Source of the DNA: Chloroflexota bacterium
GTDB taxonomy: Bacteria > Chloroflexota > Anaerolineae > 4572-78 > J111
DNA length: 5,096 bases
Assembly: GCA_003694775.1 (NCBI GenBank)
Contig: RFJV01000271.1
Span: 1-5,096, forward strand
Direction: 5' to 3'
In this document: positions 1 through 5,096 of the stretch, in pieces
How positions within the stretch are numbered: the first letter of the stretch is position 1
Layout: the number at the start of each line of letters is the position of its first letter
Position numbers and translations under genes: made by a program
Notes under the pieces: generated by a model
What the model saw: only the letters and a program-made list of their open reading frames with translations
What the model was told of the DNA's origin: nothing
Databases searched by the model: none

Positions 1-21
1 CACATCTTTATTATGAACTCC

Positions 22-30
22 TGTTATATT
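22..30 (+). promoter_or_regulatory. Putative extended -10 promoter element of the operon
   Basis: The sequence TGTTATATT combines a TGn extension with a TATATT hexamer that matches five of six bases of the sigma-70 -10 consensus. It lies in an AT-rich stretch at the window edge, while the rest of the leader is GC-rich. No convincing -35 box is visible at 16-18 bases upstream, but extended -10 promoters can do without one. Transcription would begin near base 37, leaving a leader of about 95 bases before the first gene. This is pattern recognition only, and the true promoter could lie upstream of the window. Confidence 0.4.
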
Positions 31-44
31 GTGGGGTGTGGTTG

Positions 45-68
45 GGCGAGGTGCGTTTGCACCGCGCC
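45..68 (+). other. Leader hairpin (9 bp with one mismatch, GTTT loop)
   Basis: Bases 50-54 (GGTGC) pair perfectly with 59-63 (GCACC) around a GTTT loop. After one A-G mismatch (49 and 64) the stem continues with 45-48 (GGCG) and 65-68 (CGCC). No T-run follows, so it does not look like an intrinsic terminator of an upstream gene. It would sit near the 5' end of the transcript predicted from the extended -10 box and could stabilise the mRNA or regulate it. The pairing is directly visible, but any function is inferred. Confidence 0.45.
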
Positions 69-79
69 GGGTCACTGAC
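69..79. promoter_or_regulatory. 11-base palindrome in the leader, possible operator or small hairpin
   Basis: GGTCACTGACC is a perfect inverted repeat around a central C. It directly abuts the larger hairpin at 45-68. As DNA it could be a short operator half-pair, and as RNA a weak hairpin. Bases 70-75 (GTCACT) are also complementary to 122-127 (AGTGAC), which overlaps the ribosome binding site of the first gene, so two mutually exclusive pairings are possible. Short palindromes also occur by chance. Confidence 0.3.
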
Positions 80-118
80 CAACGGAAGGGTCCTTTGCCA
101 TCTTCAGGAACTGATAAC

Positions 119-123
119 GGGAG
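119..123 (+). promoter_or_regulatory. Ribosome binding site of the phosphoglycosyltransferase gene
   Basis: GGGAG, extending to GGGAGTGA, lies 9 bases before the ATG at 133. An in-frame TGA at 124-126 rules out any upstream start in this frame, so this site and the ATG fix the beginning of the first gene. Confidence 0.7.
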
Positions 124-132
124 TGACTATCC

Positions 133-1623
133 ATGAACAAATTCCCCACCGCAACCTATAAAGTTGGTGTCTCACTGCCGGTCGCCAGCAACGCCCGCTG
201 GGCCGAACGTTTACTCCTGCTCATTTCTTTGATTGCGGTTGACCTGCTGATGGTGCTGGCCGGCTTCTGGCTGGCCTATCTCATCCGGTTTGAGCTGGGC
301 CTGTCCTGGTTTTACCAGCCCGAAGTAATGCCCACCGAATTTTACCGCTCCCTTTCCTTTATGCTGGCCCCGCTGTGGGTGATAGTGCTTTTCCTGTTCC
401 GGCTCTACGATTTCAAGAATCTTTTCAGCGGGATGAGCGAATATGCCCACATCTTCAACGCCACCACCCTCGGAATGATGCTGTTGGTGCTTTTCATCTT
501 TTTTGTGGAAAAGGATACCGATATTGCCCGCGGCTGGGTGGTGGTGAGCTGGCTGACGGTCAGCTTTATGCTCTTGTGGGGGCGGTTCACCTACCGCCGC
601 TGGGTGCAGTACATGCGAACCCACGGCCGCTTCCTGACCTCCGTACTGGTGGTTGGCGGCAATGAAGAAGCCAGGGCCATTGTGGAACAGCTCTGCACCA
701 ACCCCAAATCCGGCGTCTGGATTGCCGGCGTGATAGATGACACCCAGACCCCCGGCACCGAACTGGTGGAGGATGTCCCTATTCTGGGCAGACTGGATTC
801 GCTGGAGGTGATGGTCCGGCAGTACGGCATCCAGGAAATCATCATTGCCTCTACAGCCCTGCCCCGTGAACAGCTTCTCAAGGTGTTCAACACCTTTGCC
901 ACGGCAGACGACATCACCGTTCGCCTGTCGTCCGGCCTGTACGAGCTGATGACCACCGCGGTAGAGGTGCAGGAAATCGGCAGTGTGCCGCTGTTGAGTG
1001 TCAGCAAGGTCAGGCTCACCGGGGCCGACGTGGTGATGAAAACCATGCTCGATGTGGGCGTGTCGCTCCTGGCGCTTCTGCTCATCTGGCCGGTGATGAT
1101 TGCCATTGCTGTGGCTATCAAGCTGGACTCACCCGGCCCCATTTTCTACCGCCGGCGAGTGGTTGGCGTGGGCGGCAAGCTCTTCGACGCTCTGAAATTC
1201 CGCACCATGTACGTGGATGCCGATGCCCGGCTGGCCCAGGACCCCCTGCTCAGACGCCGCTTTGAAAAGAACTTCAAACTCAAAGACGACCCGCGGGTTA
1301 CCCGTGTGGGCCGCTTCCTGCGCCGCACCAGCCTGGACGAACTGCCCCAACTGTTCAACGTTCTCTTCCGCCAGATGAGCCTGGTTGGGCCGCGGATGAT
1401 TACCGAGGGCGAACGCCAGCGGTACGGCAAATGGCAGTTGAACCTCTCCACCGTCCGGCCAGGCATTACCGGGTTGTGGCAGGTCAGCGGGCGCAGTGAC
1501 GTGGGATACGAGGAACGGGTGATGCTGGACATGTACTACATCCGCAACTACAGTATCTGGCTCGACCTGCACCTGCTGTGGCGAACCATTCCGGCAGTGC
1601 TCAAGGGCCGGGGAGCTTACTAG
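133..1623 (+). CDS. Polyprenyl-phosphate sugar-1-phosphate transferase (exopolysaccharide-initiating, WbaP/WcaJ type)
   Basis: Membrane enzyme predicted to transfer a sugar 1-phosphate from an NDP-sugar to undecaprenyl phosphate, the first step of a lipid-linked glycan. The 496 residues match the full-length family. Four likely membrane helices lie at about 25-51, 73-91, 110-125 and 134-152. A Rossmann-like CoA-binding-type domain follows, opening with VLVVGGNEEA (171-180). The C-terminal bacterial sugar transferase domain begins with a re-entrant membrane helix at about 303-330 with a helix-breaking Pro320. It continues with DSPGPIFY (332-339), KFRTM (355-359), the catalytic Asp-Glu pair D402-E403 in RTSLDELPQLFNV, SLVGPRM (416-422), VRPGITGLWQVSGR (441-454) and the usual ending AVLKGRGAY. 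The protein therefore looks complete. The start is fixed by a Shine-Dalgarno at 119-123 and by an in-frame TGA just upstream. The sugar transferred (glucose, galactose or a deoxy-aminosugar) cannot be read from the sequence. Family assignment is secure; the substrate is unknown. Confidence 0.95.
   Translation: MNKFPTATYKVGVSLPVASNARWAERLLLLISLIAVDLLMVLAGFWLAYLIRFELGLSWFYQPEVMPTEFYRSLSFMLAPLWVIVLFLFRLYDFKNLFSGMSEYAHIFNATTLGMMLLVLFIFFVEKDTDIARGWVVVSWLTVSFMLLWGRFTYRRWVQYMRTHGRFLTSVLVVGGNEEARAIVEQLCTNPKSGVWIAGVIDDTQTPGTELVEDVPILGRLDSLEVMVRQYGIQEIIIASTALPREQLLKVFNTFATADDITVRLSSGLYELMTTAVEVQEIGSVPLLSVSKVRLTGADVVMKTMLDVGVSLLALLLIWPVMIAIAVAIKLDSPGPIFYRRRVVGVGGKLFDALKFRTMYVDADARLAQDPLLRRRFEKNFKLKDDPRVTRVGRFLRRTSLDELPQLFNVLFRQMSLVGPRMITEGERQRYGKWQLNLSTVRPGITGLWQVSGRSDVGYEERVMLDMYYIRNYSIWLDLHLLWRTIPAVLKGRGAY
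1610..1615 (+). promoter_or_regulatory. Ribosome binding site that decides the GTG start of the nucleotidyltransferase
   Basis: GGGGAG lies within the last codons of the preceding gene, 7 bases before the GTG at 1623. It supports the GTG start over the upstream ATG at 1578, which would add 15 residues with no family counterpart, and over the internal ATG at 1632. Confidence 0.65.
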
Positions 1624-2354
1624 TGAAAGGGATGATACTGGCCGCGGGCGAAGGACGCCGCCTGCGGCCTTTAACGCTCCATATGCCCAAACCAATGCTC
1701 CCTGTGGCCGGCAAGCCCTTGCTGGAGCATATCATCATCCACCTCCGGAAATGCGGCATTACGGAGCTGGCTATCAACCTCCACCACCTGCCCGATGCCG
1801 TCACCAGCTACTTTGGCGATGGTTCGGCCTGGGGGGTGTCGCTCCGCTACTCCATCGAAGAACAGCTCCTCGGTTCTGCCGGCGGTGTCAAGCGGTTGGA
1901 ATCCTTCTTCGACGATACCTTTGTGGTCTATTACGGTGACCTGCTGACCTGGGCCGACCTGCGTCCCCTGGTTACGTATCACCGGGTGATGGGCGGAATC
2001 GCCACCATGGGCCTCTACCGGGTCCCCGACCCCTGGAACCGGGGCATTGTAGATTTGGACCCCCAGGGATGGATTACCCGCTTTGTGGAGAAACCGCCCC
2101 GCCACGAGGTTTTTTCTGACCTGGCGAATGCCGGTATTTATGTCCTTGAGCCGGATGTTCTGGCTGACATCCCTGCTGATACCCCCTATGATTTTGGGCA
2201 CGATGTCTTTCCGGCCCTCCTGGCAAACGGCCAGCGCGTGGCCGGCTACGTCATTGAAGACCTCCTCATCGACATCGGCCTGCCCGATAAGTACGCCGAG
2301 GCCAACCGGGTGGCGGCTCAGATGCCGCACTCTGCCCCGCCGGCCACATTCTAA
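1623..2354 (+). CDS. Sugar-phosphate nucleotidyltransferase (NDP-sugar pyrophosphorylase family)
   Basis: Predicted cytoplasmic enzyme joining a sugar 1-phosphate and an NTP to give an NDP-sugar and pyrophosphate. From the GTG start it has 243 residues, the size of short single-domain members such as HddC or MurNAc/mannose-1-phosphate types, without a C-terminal beta-helix or cupin. Visible motifs are the nucleotide-binding loop GMILAAGEGRRLRPLT (3-18), PKPMLPVAGKPLLEH (22-36) with the catalytic-type Lys23, GSAGGV (84-89), the metal-binding region YYGDL (103-107) with Asp106, FVEKP (154-158), NAGIYVLEP (169-177) and the closing DIGLPDKYAEAN (217-228), where Leu replaces the common Thr. The GTG shares one base with the preceding TAG, so translation is probably coupled. 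The following HAD phosphatase raises the possibility of a guanylyltransferase for D-glycero-D-manno-heptose 1-phosphate. Glucose or mannose 1-phosphate are equally possible from sequence alone. The fold is secure; nucleotide and sugar are not. Confidence 0.9.
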   Translation: MKGMILAAGEGRRLRPLTLHMPKPMLPVAGKPLLEHIIIHLRKCGITELAINLHHLPDAVTSYFGDGSAWGVSLRYSIEEQLLGSAGGVKRLESFFDDTFVVYYGDLLTWADLRPLVTYHRVMGGIATMGLYRVPDPWNRGIVDLDPQGWITRFVEKPPRHEVFSDLANAGIYVLEPDVLADIPADTPYDFGHDVFPALLANGQRVAGYVIEDLLIDIGLPDKYAEANRVAAQMPHSAPPATF

Positions 2355-2359
2355 CCCTT

Positions 2360-2388
2360 TTCTAAGCAAATTCTTGCGCCTTTATCAT
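2360..2388 (+). promoter_or_regulatory. Weak candidate internal promoter in the 81-base gap
   Basis: The gap at 2355-2435 is clearly AT-rich compared with its surroundings. TATCAT at 2383-2388 matches five of six bases of a -10 box. TTCTAA at 2360-2365, 17 bases upstream, matches only three of six bases of a -35 box. A start near 2395 would give a leader of about 40 bases before the phosphatase gene. The gap holds no strong hairpin or T-run, so genes on both sides could still share one transcript. Confidence 0.25.
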
Positions 2389-2405
2389 TAACTGTTGATA
2401 CACTC
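2389..2405. repeat. Short intergenic repeat copy (second copy at 5079-5094)
   Basis: TAACTGTTGATACACTC here resembles TAACTGTTCAGCACTC near the end of the window. Eight bases are identical at the left, five (CACTC) at the right, and there is a one-base gap between. Both copies lie in short AT-richer non-coding stretches of the operon. A shorter relative, AACTGATAAC, occurs at 109-118 in the leader. It may be a shared regulatory site or chance. Confidence 0.2.
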
Positions 2406-2424
2406 CTTTACGAATATCCCCCCC

Positions 2425-2429
2425 AAGGA
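2425..2429 (+). promoter_or_regulatory. Ribosome binding site of the HAD phosphatase gene
   Basis: AAGGA lies 6 bases before the ATG at 2436, and the encoded protein begins immediately with the HAD motif I, so the start is well supported. Confidence 0.6.
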
Positions 2430-2435
2430 CCTGCT

Positions 2436-3032
2436 ATGCGAGCCGTATTTCTTGACCGGGACGGTGTGATTTGCCGTAACCGCAGTGACCACGTGAAAAG
2501 CTGGACCGAGTTTGAATTCCTTCCTGGAGCGTTAGAAAGCCTGGCTTTATTGGCTTATCTGGGCTGGCCGGTGGTGGTGGTCACCAATCAGGCGGCTGTT
2601 CACCGGAACCTGGTCTCCGAAGAGGCTGTTCAGGAAATCCACCGCCGCATGGTGGCAGAAGTGACTGCCGCTGGCGGGCGCATCGACCGGGTGCTGTACT
2701 GTCCCCACCGTCCGGATGAAGCCTGCTTCTGCCGGAAACCTGAGCCGGGTATGCTTGTGCAGGCGGCGCAGGAAATGGGGCTTACCCTGGCCGGCTCTTA
2801 CCTGGTTGGCGATGCCGCCTCGGATATGCTGGCCGCCCGCCGGGTGGGGTGCCGTCCCTTTCTGGTGCTGACCGGCCGCGGCATGCACCAGCTTCTGCCG
2901 GCCCTGCAGATGGCCGGGGGACAGTTTACCACGGTTCGCAACCTGAAAAGCGCCGTGGCCCATATCCTTCAGGCGGAAACCTGCCTGCCGATGGCGGCGG
3001 GTCGGCTGGAAAATCACCACCTTGCAGAATGA
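2436..3032 (+). CDS. HAD-IIIA phosphatase, GmhB/HisB-N type (possible heptose 1,7-bisphosphate 7-phosphatase)
   Basis: Predicted cytoplasmic Mg-dependent phosphatase of the HAD superfamily. Its 198 residues are close to the GmhB family length. Motif I is FLDRDGVI (5-12), with nucleophile Asp7 and general acid Asp9. Motif II is VTNQAAV (49-55), with Thr50. A zinc-binding loop is formed by Cys89, His91, Cys97 and Cys99 ([18 protein letters not shown]). Lys101 follows, then motif IV GDAASDM (125-131) with Asp126 and Asp130. The zinc loop separates GmhB and HisB-N from other HAD enzymes. The five-residue spacing between His91 and Cys97 is, as I recall, that of HisB-N (histidinol-phosphatase) and shorter than in E. 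coli GmhB. The residues after motif I and the glycan neighbourhood favour a sugar bisphosphate substrate. The last roughly 45 residues have no recognisable motif. The stop overlaps the start of the acyltransferase by four bases. Family is secure; the substrate is inferred. Confidence 0.88.
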   Translation: MRAVFLDRDGVICRNRSDHVKSWTEFEFLPGALESLALLAYLGWPVVVVTNQAAVHRNLVSEEAVQEIHRRMVAEVTAAGGRIDRVLYCPHRPDEACFCRKPEPGMLVQAAQEMGLTLAGSYLVGDAASDMLAARRVGCRPFLVLTGRGMHQLLPALQMAGGQFTTVRNLKSAVAHILQAETCLPMAAGRLENHHLAE

Positions 3033-3796
3033 TGATTCAACAACTGCGCTACTACGTGTCGGGGCAGGCCCGGAGCCTGCCGGCTTATATCCTGGAGCAA
3101 ACCATCCTCAACCTGTTCGGCTGGATGCCGACCATCCTGGGAGTGGGGGCACGCGCTCTGGCCTACCGGCTCATTATGCGGATGGACGGCATGGCCGCGA
3201 TAGAGAACGGTGTCCGTATTCTGCATGCCGGGAATGTGCGGCTGGGAAAGAATGTGTACCTGGACCGGGGGGTCTACCTGCACGCCCTGCCCACCGGCAT
3301 CACCATTGGCGATGATACTTTTGTGATGTACCACACCATGCTCCACGTTTTCAATTTTCGTGACCTGCCGCGGGCCGGCATTACCATCGGCAAAAACTGC
3401 TTCCTGGGCGAATACAACGTTATCCGCGGCCAGGGCGGGGTGCATATTGGCAACGGCGTCTATACCGGACCGATGGTGCAGATTGTGGCCGTGAACCACG
3501 TTTTTTCGGACCCGCACCGCCCCATCCGGGAGCAGGGAATTACGGCGCAGGGCATTGTGATTGAAGATGATGTCTGGATTGGGGCCGGAGCAAAGATTCT
3601 GGACGGTGTTCGGGTGGGGCGGGGCAGTGTTATCGGCGCCGGCGCAGTGGTGACGGGCGATATTCCCCCCTACAGTCTGGCGGTAGGTGCGCCGGCAAAA
3701 CCGGTCAAAGACCGCCGGGAGTTGAACGGGTCTGCTCCTTCTGCCGGTGACGTATTTTTGGGAAAGTTGGAACAGCTAAAGTCGAATGGAGGCTAA
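3029..3796 (+). CDS. Hexapeptide-repeat (left-handed beta-helix) acyltransferase, WcaF/maltose O-acetyltransferase-like
   Basis: Predicted acyl-CoA-dependent O- or N-acyltransferase decorating a sugar of the glycan. From the ATG in an ATGA overlap with the phosphatase stop it has 255 residues; a second ATG follows at 3032 and cannot be excluded. No strong Shine-Dalgarno is visible, so translational coupling is likely. Residues 1-60 are a hydrophobic or amphipathic extension (around [23 protein letters not shown]), probably membrane-associated. Hexapeptide rungs run from about 62 to 210: [36 protein letters not shown], then [20 protein letters not shown] and [14 protein letters not shown]. The usual end, [10 protein letters not shown] (219-228), follows. 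His157 in VAVNHVFSD is the likely catalytic histidine. The last 25 or so residues are a low-similarity tail. A serine or sugar-nucleotide N-acetyltransferase role is less likely but open. Acceptor and acyl donor are unknown. Confidence 0.88.
   Translation: MMIQQLRYYVSGQARSLPAYILEQTILNLFGWMPTILGVGARALAYRLIMRMDGMAAIENGVRILHAGNVRLGKNVYLDRGVYLHALPTGITIGDDTFVMYHTMLHVFNFRDLPRAGITIGKNCFLGEYNVIRGQGGVHIGNGVYTGPMVQIVAVNHVFSDPHRPIREQGITAQGIVIEDDVWIGAGAKILDGVRVGRGSVIGAGAVVTGDIPPYSLAVGAPAKPVKDRRELNGSAPSAGDVFLGKLEQLKSNGG
3788..3792 (+). promoter_or_regulatory. Strong Shine-Dalgarno deciding the GTG start of the GT2 gene
   Basis: GGAGG lies 7 bases before GTG 3800, inside the last codons of the acyltransferase. 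The GTG is followed directly by the GT2 opening strand (LSVVIPALNEE), so this start fits both the ribosome site and the family. Confidence 0.75.
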
Positions 3797-3799
3797 ATT

Positions 3800-5044
3800 G
3801 TGAATACCTTATCTGTGGTGATACCGGCACTTAACGAAGAAAACGGCATTGCCGACATTATTGAACGAGTTCTGGGAACCCGCGAAGCCTTGCAGAAGGT
3901 CGGAGTGGGGGAGCTGGAGCTGATTGTGGTGGACGATGGCTCCCGCGACCGCACCGCGGAGATTGTGGCCGGCTACCGGGATGTCGTGCTGATAAAGCAC
4001 CCGGTGAACCGGGGCTACGGCGCGGCCATCAAAACCGGCTTCCGGGCGGCGCGGGGCAACCTGCTGGCCTTCCTCGATGCCGACGGCACTTATCCGCCCG
4101 AATATTTCCCCCAGCTTTGCCGTCCCATCCTGGAGGACGGAGCCGACCTGGTCATCGGGTCGCGGATGTCTGGCGCCAATAGCGACATGCCGCTGGTGCG
4201 GCGTATTGGCAACACTATTTTTGCCTCCCTGGTCAGCCTCATCAGCAACCGCCGCGTCACCGACAGCGCCAGCGGCCAGCGGGTACTGCGCACCGACAAG
4301 CTGGCTCACCTGTATCCCCTGCCGGACGGGCTGAACTTTACGCCGGTTATGAGCACCCGTGCCATGCACGAGCGCATCAAGGTGGTGGAGGTCCCCATCC
4401 CCTACTCCGAACGGGTGGGGCGGTCCAAACTGAGCGTGGTCCGCGATGGCTACCGTTTTCTGCATTCCATCCTGATGACGGCTCTGACCTACAACCCGGT
4501 GCGCATCTTCGGGATGGTGGGCGCGGGGCTGGTGGTGCTGGGGATGCTGGTTGGCCTGTTTGCCCTGGTCAGCGGCGGCGGAGGGGATGCCCGGTTTGCC
4601 ACCCTGTTTGCCGGTCTGGTGCTGGGTGCGGCAGGAGTCAACATCTTTGCCATTGGCGCGTCGTTTAACTATATCGTTTCCCTTTTCCACAAGCGGCAGA
4701 TTCGGCAGGGTCTGTTGGGCCGGCCCATCTTCCCCCAGCCGCTGGAGACCCGCTTTGGCTGGCTGGGTCTGCTGACCATCACCGCCGGGGTAGTGGTGTA
4801 CGCGGCTGCGGTGCTGTTCGGCTGGACAGCACCGGCCAGCCCTGCTCCCTGGTTTGCCCCCGCGGTCAGCTCCATCCTGGTGCTGAGCGGTCTGCATCTG
4901 GTGCTTTCGTGGGTGCTGGTGGTGCTCCTTTCCGAACTCAGCCGCAGTGAGGCCCGGTCGCGGATGGATATGGGACAGGAGGAACTGGCCGATGATGTTT
5001 TGCCCGCGGTTGAACCTGTATCGCCGCTGGTATCGGCAGGATAA
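3800..5044 (+). CDS. GT2 family glycosyltransferase, dolichyl-phosphate mannosyltransferase-like, with four-helix membrane tail
   Basis: Predicted inner-membrane glycosyltransferase with a cytoplasmic GT-A domain. It probably transfers a sugar from an NDP-sugar to a polyprenyl phosphate or to a lipid-linked glycan. The 414 residues open with SVVIPALNEENGI (5-17). The nucleotide-binding VVDDGSRDRT (43-52) carries Asp45-Asp46, NRGYGAAIKTGF (70-81) follows, and the metal-binding DAD is at 93-95. Next come DLVIGSRM (116-123), the DPM1-type DSASGQRVLR (155-164) and the YSERVGRSKLS segment (202-212). After residue 230 there are hydrophobic stretches at about 234-257, 265-293, 321-341 and 353-378, suggesting four membrane helices in two pairs. 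Between the pairs is a basic cytoplasmic-type loop (KRQIRQGLLGRP). DPM1/GtrB-type enzymes often have two such helices, so the tail is longer than the simplest members. The final 35 residues are acidic and soluble. The GTG start follows GGAGG and is 3 bases after the acyltransferase stop, in the same frame. Donor and acceptor are unknown. Confidence 0.92.
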   Translation: MNTLSVVIPALNEENGIADIIERVLGTREALQKVGVGELELIVVDDGSRDRTAEIVAGYRDVVLIKHPVNRGYGAAIKTGFRAARGNLLAFLDADGTYPPEYFPQLCRPILEDGADLVIGSRMSGANSDMPLVRRIGNTIFASLVSLISNRRVTDSASGQRVLRTDKLAHLYPLPDGLNFTPVMSTRAMHERIKVVEVPIPYSERVGRSKLSVVRDGYRFLHSILMTALTYNPVRIFGMVGAGLVVLGMLVGLFALVSGGGGDARFATLFAGLVLGAAGVNIFAIGASFNYIVSLFHKRQIRQGLLGRPIFPQPLETRFGWLGLLTITAGVVVYAAAVLFGWTAPASPAPWFAPAVSSILVLSGLHLVLSWVLVVLLSELSRSEARSRMDMGQEELADDVLPAVEPVSPLVSAG

Positions 5045-5096
5045 AGCCTGAATCTTCCGGTTTCCTAATTCCCAATCGTAACTGTTCAGCACTCTG
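5045..5096 (+). other. Short non-coding tail at the window end
   Basis: These 52 bases carry no open frame that looks like a gene start and no clear stem-loop followed by T residues. CTGAA at 5048-5052 can pair with TTCAG at 5085-5089, but the 32-base loop makes this weak. The segment is AT-richer than the coding DNA and contains the second copy of the TAACTGTT repeat at 5079-5094. It is most likely an intergenic spacer before another gene outside the window. Confidence 0.4.

Noticed and set aside
45..68. Leader hairpin as the intrinsic terminator of a gene upstream of the window
   Set aside because: The stem is GC-rich but no T-run follows; the next bases are GGGTCACTGACC. It fits a leader structure better.
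1578..1622. An upstream ATG start for the nucleotidyltransferase
   Set aside because: It would overlap the sugar transferase by 46 bases and add 15 residues before the conserved GMILAAGEG loop. The GTG at 1623 has a well-placed GGGGAG and begins right at the family's usual N-terminus.
2849..3028. A 60-residue upstream extension of the acyltransferase reading frame inside the phosphatase gene
   Set aside because: The extension overlaps the phosphatase in another frame, is rich in Pro, Gly, Arg and Ser, and has no family counterpart. The ATGA overlap at 3029 is the more natural start.
3809..5092. A 427-codon open frame on the minus strand covering nearly the entire GT2 gene
   Set aside because: It is in exact codon register with the sense gene, so it stays open simply because the sense gene avoids TTA, CTA and TCA codons; it ends precisely at the sense TTA at 3809. 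Its translation is rich in His, Gln and Gly and shows no domain. The other long minus-strand frames at 211-624, 1129-1695, 1671-2369, 2547-3020 and 3014-3517 have the same register and explanation.
5045..5096. Transcription terminator after the GT2 gene
   Set aside because: The only complementary arms, CTGAA and TTCAG, are 32 bases apart, and no T-run follows within the window.
1..5096. Mobile element, CRISPR array, tRNA or defence system
   Set aside because: No transposase or integrase motifs, no regularly spaced repeats, no cloverleaf-like sequence, and all five genes belong to recognisable glycan biosynthesis families.

Overview
The window is a compact, single-direction cell-surface polysaccharide or glycolipid biosynthesis operon: five protein-coding genes, all on the plus strand, filling about 95% of the sequence. 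The DNA is GC-rich (roughly 60% by eye). Two of the five genes appear to start with GTG, and TTA, CTA and TCA codons are scarce. There are no tRNA or rRNA genes, insertion sequences, phage genes or CRISPR repeats. The organism is a bacterium. The style of the proteins (a membrane phosphoglycosyltransferase, a short sugar nucleotidyltransferase, a GmhB-type phosphatase, a WcaF-type acyltransferase and a DPM1-like GT2 with a multi-helix tail) would fit an environmental Chloroflexota (Anaerolineae-like) genome. That assignment is an impression from family style, not a demonstrated placement.

Layout. Bases 1-132 are a leader with an AT-rich extended -10 box (TGTTATATT), a 9-bp hairpin with one mismatch, an 11-base palindrome and a Shine-Dalgarno. 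Bases 133-1623 encode a polyprenyl-phosphate sugar-1-phosphate transferase that would load the first sugar onto undecaprenyl phosphate. Bases 1623-2354 encode an NDP-sugar pyrophosphorylase-like nucleotidyltransferase, starting at a GTG that shares one base with the previous stop. An 81-base AT-rich gap follows, possibly with an internal promoter. Bases 2436-3032 encode a HAD-IIIA phosphatase of the GmhB/HisB-N type with a zinc loop. Bases 3029-3796 encode a left-handed beta-helix acyltransferase that starts in an ATGA overlap. Bases 3800-5044 encode a GT2 glycosyltransferase with a four-helix membrane tail, 3 bases downstream and in the same reading frame. The last 52 bases are non-coding, with no clear terminator.

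How the genes may work together (inference): the phosphatase and nucleotidyltransferase would make an activated sugar. Their pairing recalls the GmhB and HddC steps of GDP-D-glycero-alpha-D-manno-heptose synthesis, although the isomerase and kinase are not in this window. The phosphoglycosyltransferase would start a lipid-linked glycan, the GT2 would transfer a sugar to a polyprenyl phosphate or to the growing glycan, and the acyltransferase would decorate it. No flippase, polymerase or ligase is present, so the cluster probably extends beyond one or both ends.

Nothing here demands a wholly new system. The items most worth a second look are the possible heptose pathway pair, the structured leader that could pair with its own ribosome binding site, and the unusual GT2 membrane tail.
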